Source: Helianthus annuus
Taxonomy: Eukaryota > Streptophyta > Magnoliopsida > Asterales > Asteraceae
Assembly: GCF_002127325.2 (NCBI RefSeq)
Contig: NC_035433.2
Coordinates: 121,306,326 to 121,370,325, forward strand
Reading direction: 5' to 3'
Length of the DNA stretch: 64,000 bases
Translations under genes and position numbers: made by a program
The notes under the pieces: generated by a model
Databases searched by the model: none
Seen by the model: the letters and a program-made list of their open reading frames with translations, nothing else
Told to the model about the DNA's origin: nothing
Shown here: positions 34,369-44,673 of the stretch, one piece after another
Numbering within the stretch: position 1 is the first letter of the stretch
How the letters are laid out: each line of letters opens with the position of its first letter

Positions 34369-36452
34369 GATTGGTATCAGAGCTATAGGTTTCAGCGAAT
34401 TAGGTTTCTGTAGAGATACCTAGGCTTTAACCTCACTTTTCCTGGGAACTTAGATTGTTAAGTCTTTGAGCACATACAGAACGCCTAGGACTCGAATATG
34501 GGTTCCAACCGTTGCCAAAAACAATGAGTCCACAATTTTGGTTTTAAACAAACACAAGAGTTGTGTTGATACACAGTTCACGAAACAGATTCATTCCTTA
34601 AGGAAAACTTTGAGAGTTTGGGATAACATGCAATTAGAACCTTTGTAAAGCTTATGTCAAAACTCATTAAAGGTCCTCACTTAGAAACCGTGACTAACAA
34701 CTCGAGCAAACACCATTATATTATGCCTTCTATGCTATTTCACTTACCCGAGCAGGTAACCTACGTGGAACGAAACGCTAGTGCGCGAATATACGTGAAA
34801 CTTAAACTATACGTCAGCGGACGTCGAAGTACATCACACATGACTTTCGAGGCAAGGCCTTGGGAAAACATAAACGGACACGACAACAATGATGCTAATC
34901 CTGTGAGCGAGAGAAACAACAACCGGAATGCGGTACTTTGCCACGTGATCCTGCAAGTGACACGAATCATGCTGAGGTACGTTAAAACAAGATTTCACAA
35001 TGATCCATACTTAGTCTGAAGAGACTCATAGTTGTTGGCGCTGCAAAAGAAGTCACACGTCTTCGCATTCCCCCTATTTCATTTATGGCGATTACACTAT
35101 GTTCGACATTGCATGGTAAGGTCAACTAACAGAGGGTTATCACGCGAAATTCCAGGTAAACGTCCGTAAATTTCTTTTTGTTGAAATTCCGACTTTTGCA
35201 TAAATTGAGTAGATTTTTGCATTTCTCCTCCCCCTAATGATCATTGCATCACGAAAATTTTCTTTAATAATAGCGAATACTCATTTGCTTCATTCTTGAC
35301 GAATTCATATGTTACACATGCGTTTGTTACGCATGTGGCTTCACTTGAAATGGTTGCATTATCAAGTTCAAATATTATTTCGTTATACTCGCTCCTTGCA
35401 TTGTGATCTTGATGAACCGCATTATTGCATGATGTTGACTCTTTGATATCGAGTCAACGAAACTTGTTGAAACTCCTTTCTTTTCAAGCCATATACATGG
35501 TTTTCGTTGTAACCATTTCGAAATTTTCTGGTTGATACATGCATCCATTGTTGGACTTTGTTTAAACCAAGTTCAATTGTTTGAACTTGCTCGTATTATA
35601 CATTCAATTCAGGGTTCCATATGATGGATTGAGGCTATCATATTTGAAATACTCCCAACAAGCACTTCAGTTGCTTTGAACCATAACATGCTTGTTTGGT
35701 CTTCGACTTCGTTGAATTGTTTCCTTGATCACGATCACCTTGTGGTGACGTACTCACAAATTTGAAGCTTGCGCTAATCTCGTTTGCACACATCATGCAC
35801 GGATTTAGTTATTTATTATTTGTTTATTTGTATTAAATCCGTTTCGCTGAATTATCATATTAAAGCAGTCTTAATACAATTGTGTATTAAGATAATGGTA
35901 CACAAGTTCATGTCATATCTCGGTGTACCTCTTAACGATTCTTTCAACATTGATCGAACATTTTGTGATATTCATTGATTTTCATCTTCGATCGAAAACA
36001 CTATTTAGTTGTTGTTTCCTTATCAATTGAAAATCTCATGATGTTTGCTTGGAACAAACATTCACATTTACTTCGTTGAACCTTCCATCTGATTTCAAAC
36101 ACGGTGAACTTGCTTGATCACCATTATTATTGAATTGTTTCAATCACAACGACACCTTGTGGTGTCGGAACGAACTTGTAGCTTGGGCTAATCATGATTG
36201 AGCGTTTTATGCAAAACACTGTGATGCCTGTTCAGTCACCGCTATTGTTGAATCATTTCATTCACTACGACACCTTATGGCGTCAGTATAAACTTGTAGC
36301 TTGTGCTAATCACGATCAGTCGTTCATGCGAAACTATATGTGCTTTTCGTTTGACTCGTCGTTTAAATGGTCTTAATGCAACTATTTATTGAGATGATGA
36401 TACACCAGGTTCGTTTGACTCGTCGTTTAAATGGTCTTAATGCAACTATTTA
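34369..36452 (+). mobile_element. Interior 2, 3'-truncated copy of interior 1
   Basis: It repeats 28040-30087 essentially without change, then stops. At the break a 44-bp segment present at 36346-36389 is repeated at 36410-36453 before the sequence jumps into the middle of an LTR. The polypurine tract and last 500 bp of the interior are missing. Confidence 0.9.
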
Positions 36453-37814
36453 TCAAATAACCATAGATTGGTTATTCTAAGTCCGAAATAATAACACCCT
36501 AGAATCGTTTAGTTAACGATTCGGTAGAGCTCGGACACGTAGTTTAACTATGTCGTTTATTTAGAAACTTATAAATATTCCTTCGTAGGAATGTCGTAAT
36601 TGCACGCTAGCGAGTTCATGTTCTTGGAACGACATCACGCAATCATACTAAGCTAGCTTTGCACAGGAATGTCAAGGTGAGTTCATAACCCCCACTTTTT
36701 ACTGTTTTTTTTTTACATTTTTATAAATGTTTTCGGGGGTGGAAAGACATGCAAGTTTTTGCAAAAGAAAACACTATTTCGATGAACGAAAACACATCTT
36801 TATAAACCATGTTGCAAATGAATTTCAACGAACTCGAAAGGTTTACGAAAGGTTTATACTAAACATACCGGTTTTACAAAACAAACGCGTATTTTCGCAA
36901 ACATGCATGATTTTCATGACTAGTGACGAGAATGTCCTAGTTACAACAACGGAACTGGGTTGGCCTGCGTACGAAAAACGAGACAACTCAGTGAGATCAT
37001 GTCCCCCTTTTCTTTCAACGTTACGGTTTACAACTTTCAGGGGGAAATACATGTCAAACTTAGGTATGATTAAGTTATGGAATGAACTCTTAGATCATGT
37101 GAGCATAGGCTGTAACTGAGGTGCCATTAATCCTTTTGAGGACCAAGGAACAAAGGTTAGATCTAATGGGTACGGGCGAGCCCCACTCACGGTCCATGGG
37201 TGACCACTTAGAGTGCTGTTGTGTCCCAGTCGAGGTTATTCGACACTAAAAATTGCCTACGCGGGTTGAGTACCTCCTATGTCGTCGCATATATTAATGT
37301 CCTCGCGAAACATTAATGATCAACATGTTCATAGACGCTTTACATACCAACTTACAACACTATAACTTTCAAATGTTTTAATATTCATTTGACGCAAACT
37401 CATAATACATGTATTTACAAACTTTGATAATGTTTTCAACTTATGTACAAGTAAGAGGACGAGTTGGTCCTGCTTACAAAGACTCTCGTGGGCTAGACTC
37501 ACAACTTTCATATATCATGCCGAGAAAATGATTTTTCTATATTTTCTCAACAACTTTTAAACCGGTTATCAAAAAGATTTATTTTAAATCTTTTCAAAAC
37601 AAACTATGAACTCGCTCAACTTTATGTTGACTTTTTCGCATGTTCTTTCTCAGGTTTTATTTTCAAAGCCATGGAACGGTTGGAATAGGAGAACCCACGC
37701 GATTTCGAGTACTTAGCGGGCGTTCATTGTTTAGAAGTCTTAGCTTTTTGCTTCCGCTGTGCAATGAAGATACCAGTCCAGTCACGCCAGTCTCTGATAT
37801 TTCGGGGTGTGACA
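36453..37814 (+). repeat. LTR3 of the nested element, 5'-truncated (1362 bp)
   Basis: It corresponds to 26674-28039 of LTR1 and ends GTGTGACA at 37814, followed by the right target duplication GAACT. Its T-tract (near 36706) is shorter than those in LTR1 and LTR2. Confidence 0.92.
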
Positions 37815-38237
37815 GAACTGGAGCTCATACACTACGTAGAAGGCTCAGCTGTGGCGCCTGGGTTCCAAGTCCTGCAATAAAAACAATAGGAGCGTTAGTC
37901 AGAAGTTTCACCACGGCCCCGTGCTCAGATGAACACGGCCCGTGGTCGGAGTTACAGTGATTGTTTACCGGATCCCTGTTACTGGAGAGCTCGACACGAC
38001 CCCATGCTGCACCAACACGGCCCCGTGCTAAACTCTCTGTAACTCGGAAAATAAAAACTGCCAGTAACAATGCTGGGCACGGCCTGTGTCCGACCAGGCA
38101 CGACCCTGTGCTGCAGTCTGCAGAAGCTGAAAATTTAAGAAAAATCCTAAAAAAACAGAAAAATAATTAAAACGATTAGGCCGTTGATTCCTAACTTTCT
38201 TAAAATCCTTGTGTCCCCGGCGACGGCGCCAAAAACT
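37815..38237 (-). mobile_element. Athila-like 5' leader and primer binding site
   Basis: This continues the leader interrupted at 24257. On the minus strand, five bases after the 5' LTR, is TGGCGCCGTCGCCGGGGA (about 38215-38233). It matches the 3' end of plant tRNA-Asp with one change, a primer used by Athila/Tat-type elements. Two exact CACGGCCCCGTG copies lie at 37912 and 38016. Confidence 0.8.
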
Positions 38238-40616
38238 TGATGCGTGTCAAGTGTGATATATTTTCTTATGTATATTTTTAGCCCTTTTTAACACTTTAGT
38301 CAAGTTTTAAATTTATAAAACTCGATATTCTACTAACACTAAACACACATATGGGCAAGTGCACCCATCGTGAGCGTAGTATAGCGTTGGTAAGATACCG
38401 AGTTCGTCCAAGGACACAAGAGTTTTTAGTACCGGTTTATCCTCAACGTCTAATTAAATCAAAAGTTTGGAAAAATGTTTTAAACATGAAAATAAAAACT
38501 AAAAATGCTGAAAATAAAAAAATAAAATAAAAATAGATAGACAAGATGAATCACTTGGATCCGACTCGCCTTTAGTGTAACCTTTGATGTTTTCCGCACT
38601 TTTGCACTTTTTAAGAGATTATCTTAGTTATAGTAGTAGACCCCTTTTTGAAGGTAACGTTACCCTCAACCCGGTAGTTTGAGTCAGCAAGGATACAATC
38701 CTAAAGGATTGGATTATTGAAAGATAATTAATTAAGTTATTAATGCGTAATGTGGTAGGCCCCTCTTTTGAAGGTGGCGTTACCCTCAGCTAAGTGGTTT
38801 GAGTCAGCAGGGATACAATCCTAAGTAGCCGGGTTAATGTATTAATAGTAGTTTACATATGACGCATATGACGTGTCAAGTGTGATATATTTTCTTATGT
38901 ATATTTTTAGCCCTTTTTAACACTTTAGTCAAGTTTTAAATTTATAAAACTCGATATTCTACTAACACTAAACACACATATGGGCAAGTGCACCCATCGT
39001 GAGCGTAGTATAGCGTTGGTAAGATACCGAGTTCGTCCAAGGACACAAGAGTTTTTAGTACCGGTTTATCCTCAACGTCTAATTAAATCAAAAGTTTGGA
39101 AAAATGTTTTAAACATGAAAATAAAAACTAAAAATGCTGAAAATAAAAAAATAAAATAAAAATAGATAGACAAGATGAATCACTTGGATCCGACTCGCCT
39201 TTAGTGTAACCTTTGATGTTTTCCGCACTTTTGCACTTTTTAAGAGATTATCTTAGTTATAGTAGTAGACCCCTTTTTGAAGGTAACGTTACCCTCAACC
39301 CGGTAGTTTGAGTCAGCAAGGATACAATCCTAAAGGATTGGATTATTGAAAGATAATTAATTAAGTTATTAATGCGTAATGTGGTAGGCCCCTCTTTTGA
39401 AGGTGGCGTTACCCTCAGCTAAGTGGTTTGAGTCAGCAGGGATACAATCCTAAGTAGCCGGGTTAATGTATTAATAGTAGTTTACATATGACGCATATGA
39501 CGGGATCAAGCCATTCGCACCCCCGCCATCCAATACCAGTGGGTATTGAAGGAGGTCCTAGTAAGCTTGACCCAGGTCCCTGGAGGATCTATACACTGAA
39601 CAAGGCAAGAACCTTACCGAACCATTCCCTTAACCCCCGACCAGGTAGCCAACATATCTGTATATAGACCGTAGAGATATGAATGGTGTAAATCTTTTAT
39701 TTTATATAGACAGTAAAATAACGCCAAGACACAACGGACAAATGATAAGGAAATTTCACCTTCAACATAAGAAACTAGTTATTAAAGTCATTAATACAAA
39801 ACCAAATAAAAAGTGCGAAAAGATTAACAAAACAAAAGTATTACACTAAATGTTTGTCTTCACCAAGTGATGTAAGAGACTTAGGCAAACATGGCCTTTG
39901 ATTGTCAAGAACTCTTACTATCAATCTTGGATCCCAAGACTACTACACACACTCTATGATGGATGATGGATGATGGTGGTGGATGTGGGTGTTGTGATGG
40001 TGGTGGAGTGTGGGTGAAGTGGGAGAGAGGTGGTTTGCCAAGGGATGCATTTGAAGTGAACCAAGCACCTCTATTTATAGCCTGCACAGAAGCCCGGACA
40101 CGGCCCCGTGTCCATCCACTTTCTCTTTCTTCATTAATTGCAGTTTGTCAGCATTAGTTGACCACGCCCATGTGTCCGCTAGGCACGGCCCCGTGTGCAG
40201 AAGCGTATCCGTACTATCAAAATTTGCTTGGATTCTGCGAGTCTTAGCGTTGACCACGGCCGTGTGAAGCTGGGCACGCCCCCGTGTTGGGAAATAGAAG
40301 CTTCTACAACTTTGTCTTTTCTGCAGACACTTGGGCATGCCCCCGTGTCCGCTGGGCACGAGGCGTGTTCAACCTTCTGATGTCTTGTTTTCGCTTGGGA
40401 AGATGCTGTCGAGGGGTTGGGCATGCCACGTTTATTCCTTTTCTTGTATTTATGTTAGATTTAGCTGTATTTTTGCTTCTTTTGTCCATTTGAGATCATT
40501 TAATCCTGAAAATACAAAAGGAAGACAAAAGCACACTTTTTCCAACATTAGTACTAAAAAGGGTTAGTTTTATGGCTCATTTGATGTAATTTATATGTTG
40601 CATTTTACACACATCA
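38238..40616 (-). mobile_element. 5' LTR of the Athila-like element (2379 bp) with internal duplication
   Basis: On the plus strand it runs from TGATGCGTGTCAAG at 38238 to ACACACATCA at 40616. It contains a 629-bp tandem duplication (38244-38872 and 38873-39501) that I see as identical, and within each unit two degenerate 115-bp repeats around GAAGGT..CGTTACCCTCA and GATACAATCCTAA. The left LTR (18979-20214) has the second half only. No target duplication can be tested because the left LTR is truncated. Confidence 0.88.
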
Positions 40617-40915
40617 GTATGATACCTACGATGACTCGAGCTTTGGTCACACTTGACATAAAAAAATGTGTGGCAAAAGACATATTGTCACACTTTTTGT
40701 GTGGCTGTATCCTTATTTTGGCGTAGTGCCTTGGAAAACAATTCAAAATGTATAAATATTTTAATAGAATACATTTTTTTATAAAAATTCTAAAAATGTA
40801 TATTTTAAATAATTTCTTATTTAATTCACATAATAGTCTAGTTTATTTGAAAAAAAAATAACTTTTTATAGATAGAATATTTGTACAATTACTTGAAAAT
40901 TTTTAGAGTTAGATA

Positions 40916-40964
<49 letters not shown>

Positions 40965-41215
40965 AATATAAAATGCTTAAATGGTAAATGATAAAATACT
41001 CTCAAACGCTCTTTATTGACTAAAATGGTGTACAAATACAATGAAAAATAAATTAGATGACAAATGCAATGGTAGAATTTCATGGTTGTTACACTTCTCA
41101 ACTTAGGTGTTCCTAGAAGCTTTGCTTCTCTAATTGGCCCATCAACCCCAATGGTGTAATGTTATTTTTTTTGTTAACCTTAGCAACTTACATTTACTAC
41201 AAAGATATGATGAAC
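40617..41215. other. Spacer with (AT)n microsatellite
   Basis: No gene is seen. The stretch 40650-40710 contains small inverted motifs (GTGTGGCAAAAGACA against TGTCACAC). An (AT)22 microsatellite lies at 40918-40961. The homology, if any, to the Helitron interior was not established. Confidence 0.5.
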
Positions 41216-41960
41216 TTAATGAGGCATTCAGATGAGGCATTCAGAATCTCTTGTCTTTCACCATTCAGAACAACATGAATAATTAGTCTAAAATCCCACC
41301 AAAAACAATTATCTTACATCCGAATCGGATATCAGAATTGATAGAAGTATCCATATTGAAAATGCCATTCATAGTTCTATCCAAAACTTCAATTGCATGT
41401 TTATGGAGCATTGGTGCTTCGTCCCATATAATCAACTTGGTCTCGTGAAATAAATTAGCTACATCACTATCTGATTTTTTATGACAAACTTAATCTTGAA
41501 TAAAATTCAAAGGAATATGAAACCTGGAGTGTGCCATCCTGCCACAGGTCAATAAAAACGATGCAATTCCACTGGAGGCAACAATTAATAAGATTTGAAC
41601 TTTTGATCTTATTGTTGCCAACAATGTTTTCCATAAAAGGTTTACCGGTTCCACCATAGACGACGTAAATGAAAAAAACACCTCCTTCGTTACCGTCCAC
41701 TACTACTTTCATTATTTCCTCGAATACTGACCGATATTCATTTGTTAACAAATTCAAATGATTATCATATTTGTTTCCCATATTTGTTATGTCGTAAGCA
41801 CGCTCCTTGTGAATCAAACTATTGTCTAAATAGTTAAAGAGTCATCATTTGGGTACGACATAATTGTAAATCTTCGTAGTATTGACTTATTACGAGCTAA
41901 AAGATTTTCAAATTTGCACAAAACATAGTTTTTAATTTGCTCGTCTCGAAGTGATAAACC
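41216..41960 (-). pseudogene. Helitron Pif1-type helicase, N-terminal part, frameshifted
   Basis: On the minus strand the pieces in order are LRDEQIKNYVLCKFENLLARN (about 41950-41880), NEYRSVFEEIM, and GGVFFIYVVYGGTGKP with the Walker A motif changed from GGTGKT to GGTGKP. They continue in another frame as SSGIASFLLT and AHSRFHIPLN, then Walker B in KLIIWDEAPMLHKHAIEVLDRTM and FGGDFRLIIHVV...GERQEILNAS near 41240. These match the N-terminal helicase half of Helitron RepHel; Rep and HUH regions are not visible. At least two frameshifts occur. The missing C-terminal half, starting only about 50 residues later in the family, is at 12021-12785 on the same strand. Confidence 0.85.
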
Positions 41961-42035
41961 TATACAATGTGCAAAAAAATTATGAAAATAATTTAATGAA
42001 AGAAAAGATAAAACAAAGGGTTAACTTTGTACAAT

Positions 42036-42623
42036 AGTAACCAAGTTTCAAGAGTGTTCTAATTAGGTCACTCATAATTTTTTTTGTTCCAATTAGGTCA
42101 TTCAAGTTTCATTTGATGTTTCAACCCTAGATATTTTACCTAAATAGAAAGTCATCCATCCTACATGGCATTTATTTAGGTTTTTTATTTAAAAAATTTG
42201 TTGACATGGCACATAAATGCCAAATGGGTTAGAAAAAAATGCAAAATAGATTTAAAAAATTTAAAAAATTGTAGAAAAGTTAAAAAAAATGGGAAAAAAA
42301 ATTAAAAAATGTGATTTTTTTTTTCAAAATCTCTAAAAAGTTATCAAAATTTTTATAAAATCGTGACAAATAGTTAGATGTCAATAAATTTTTAATGAAA
42401 GAAAGTAATAATTACTCCTACACCAAAAGCATTTAAATTATAGTCATAAAAGAAACATAAACAACTGACCATAAATAAATGCCATGTAAGACTATAACTT
42501 GCTATTCAGGTAAAATATCTAGCATTAGAACACCAAAATAAAGTAGAATGATCTAATTGGAACAATAAATTTTATCAGTGACCTAATTGGAACACTCCTA
42601 AAACTTCACCAAAAAAAATTACT
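42036..42623. mobile_element. MITE with about 150-bp terminal inverted repeats
   Basis: The first 150 bp (AAGTTTCAAGAGTGTTC, AATTAGGTCACT, TGTTCCAATTAGGTCATTC, CTAGATATTTTACCT, CATGGCATTTAT) reappear inverted in the last 150 bp. The centre is AT-rich, non-coding sequence. Long imperfect inverted repeats suggest a Mutator-like non-autonomous element. A flanking 8-10 bp duplication was not clear. Confidence 0.75.
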
Positions 42624-42754
42624 AAAATTTAATAATAAATTTAATTTCATTTATATTTACATGAATACAAATGTAACAATTTTATTTTTTTCACATAATA
42701 AAAAATATACATTGAGCATCACGTATTTTTCGGTATCTGTAGATAACGTAATCT
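42624..42754. other. AT-rich spacer
   Basis: Nothing is recognised. Confidence 0.5.
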
Positions 42755-43312
42755 GACATGCATTTTTTTCATTCTCTATTGTATGATTTTATATACAAGT
42801 TGTTACTTATTGTATATGATAAATAAATAAATATAGAAATCAAATGATGATGTTTATTCTTAAATAAGTTTTTATTTTTTTTCAACACAATTTAATTGTG
42901 TAAGGCTCAACACCATCCTTCTAAACCGAAAAAAAAAAACATGTCTGATTTATAACCTTGTTTAAGAAAAAGAGGCCTAATTCAGCCGATTAATTTACTT
43001 CATCTTAATTTATCGTTTCTTTAATTGTAACTAGTAGTTCGTTTGAATTTTTTATCAAAACCAGCCGCTGGAAGAGTGACTTGTATAAACAAGTGATCAA
43101 ATATAACAAATATATCACAATTTTGAAAGAAAAAAAACGAAGCAAAAATATGTTGAAAAACTAGCCTAGTAGCAAAACAATACGAGAAGAGAAAAGGACT
43201 CATATATCACTAATAGGTATTTTACAATATAATTATAACAGTTCGGTAACAAGTAAAGAAAAACACTCTAATCTACTATAATTTATACCTTATTTAACAT
43301 AATATATTAAAG
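42755..43312 (+). repeat. Orphan alpha-CA 3' flank (copy C)
   Basis: It aligns end to end with the region downstream of alpha-CA B (10770-11620, with a gap) and partly of E (59075-59470). Shared motifs are TGTATGATTTTAT, GTTTATTCTTAAATAAG, TCAACACCATCCTTC, AACATGTCTGATT, CTAGTAGTTCGTTTGA and AAACACTCTAATCT. No carbonic anhydrase exon precedes it, so the gene body of this copy has been deleted or replaced. Confidence 0.8.
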
Positions 43313-43460
43313 AGTAAATTGCCAAAATCCTCCCTGAGGTTTGGCCATCTTTGTGTGTTCATCCAAAACGACTTTTTGTGCAATGCAGTACTTCAGTTTT
43401 GAGAATTTTTGCCAATTCATCCAAACGTCTGACGAGGTCAAAAAGCACCGTTAACGAGGT
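43313..43460. mobile_element. Single Mutator-like terminal sequence
   Basis: The segment beginning AAATTGCCAAAATCCTCCCT followed by GAGGTTTGG resembles termini of plant Mutator-like MITEs. A matching inverted end was not found nearby. Confidence 0.35.
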
Positions 43461-43462
43461 TA

Positions 43463-43577
43463 AAAACTAGCCTCGTTGGCAAAGTCTTTAAAGACCTGAG
43501 TTGAGAAGGGGGAGGTCTTGGTTTTAAGTCTCATAGATAATGGGGATTAAAAGAAATTAGTCGTTCAAAAAAAATCA
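43463..43577 (+). mobile_element. Degenerate tRNA-derived SINE
   Basis: A box A-like CTAGCCTCGTTGG and a weak box B-like GGTTTTAAGTCTC are followed by GTCGTTCAAAAAAAA. The end resembles that of the SINE at 3888-4125 (GCCGTTC plus poly-A), suggesting one family. No clear target duplication. Confidence 0.5.
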
Positions 43578-43671
43578 AACCTCGAACCATTTATTACCCA
43601 CGTAATTCTCCAACTCATCATCTTCTACATCTAATCTTAACGTCTCAAACAATATTTAAACAACATTTCAA

Positions 43672-44400
43672 CTATGAACCCTCGAGATCCAAACAACTTG
43701 CTTTTCCAAACCCTTCAATCCAACGAAAACAACTTGTTCTACCGAAACCAAACGCCGAAAAAAGATCCACAACACAAACCCAAACAACCTCTTTATTAAC
43801 AACTTCTTCAACAAAAATGATGTTTATCGTCCTACGCTTGAAATAGACATATTCAACAAAAACCAATACATGCAAGAAATAATTCTGGAAACCCAACCGA
43901 CAGCCGAAATGGTTCGACAAACACAACCAACCACCTCAAAAAGAAAACACAAAGAAACTGGATGCCAAACCCGTCAAAAAACAACTGAAAGGTGCTCGGT
44001 AGAAGAGCTTGCATTGCAAGGTGATTGGCTTGATGTGTCCGAGCATCCGAAGATGAGTAAAATTATTTTTAGTAATGTTTATATTTTACTTATATTCATT
44101 TTTTGTAATGTTTATATTTTTTAGATTTTATTTCATACTTATATTTTTTTTACCAATTTTTATTATTTTTTTGTATTAGGAGATAGTTAAAAGGGAAAAA
44201 ATTGGAAGCCCGTTTGTGATAGATTTATACCGCAACGGGACGAGAAAACTGTAATACTGACAACATATTGGACAAATTGAGAGACATACGTGGAAAGGTT
44301 GGACACTTTAACCCTTTTTTTAATCGCCTTTCTAATAGAAGTGCAAGAGGAAGTTGTACAAGTATTGTAAACAGTTGGATAAAATGTTAATATTTTAATG
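43672..44400 (+). pseudogene. PIF/Harbinger ORF1-like Myb/trihelix protein remnant
   Basis: In plus-strand frames an N-terminal stretch MNPRDPNNLLFQTLQ is followed, after a stop and frameshift near 43795, by basic KRKHKETG and then VEELALQGDWLDVSEHPK. The last resembles the W-T-x-E-E-E-x-A-L-x-x-A-W-L-D-V-S-E-D-P motif of the Myb-like ORF1 proteins of plant Harbinger elements (also annotated as glutathione S-transferase T3-like). An intron-like AT-rich gap (44060-44180) follows, then DLYRNGTRK and LRDIRGKVGHFNPFFNRLSN, matching the second half of the same domain. ORF1 helps the transposase bind ends and enter the nucleus. No transposase lies next to it. Confidence 0.65.
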
Positions 44401-44673
44401 AAAACAATACATTTAAATAAAAAGATTTATAATTAGCTAATAGTTAAAAATAAATATGGTTACATACTTTAGAGGAAAAAGTAAATGGGTCTTTCTACTT
44501 ATGTGGCAATGAAGTATCAGTCATTTTTTTCACTTTTTGGTGAACCTATAACACATGCTCTCATGTATGAATCAGCCCTATGGTGAGACTAGTCGGGAAC
44601 ACTTCATTGAATGACGAGTTCTTGCGTGTTAACTTTTATGCAGGTAGTGTGATGCTCCCTCTCCTTACAAGAC
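44401..44673. other. Unassigned sequence before the triplication
   Basis: No gene is recognised. A broken frame with SLFGEPITHALMYES is visible near 44530 but matches no family I can name. Confidence 0.35.

Larger units (their letters stand above)
24258..37814 (+). mobile_element. Nested non-autonomous LTR element with three LTRs (LARD-like, 13.6 kb)
   Basis: The order is LTR1, interior 1, LTR2, interior 2 (truncated), LTR3 (5'-truncated). The whole unit is bounded by the 5-bp direct repeat GAACT (24253-24257 and 37815-37819), showing one insertion event into the Athila-like leader. LTR termini are TGTGACAACC and GGGGTGTGACA. The interior has no gag, protease, RT or integrase motif in any frame. 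LTR length (3.8 kb) and non-coding interior fit the LARD class. The 3' interior motif AATTTCGAGGACGAAATTTC and the purine tract resemble Tekay/Del elements, which presumably mobilised it. Confidence 0.9.
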
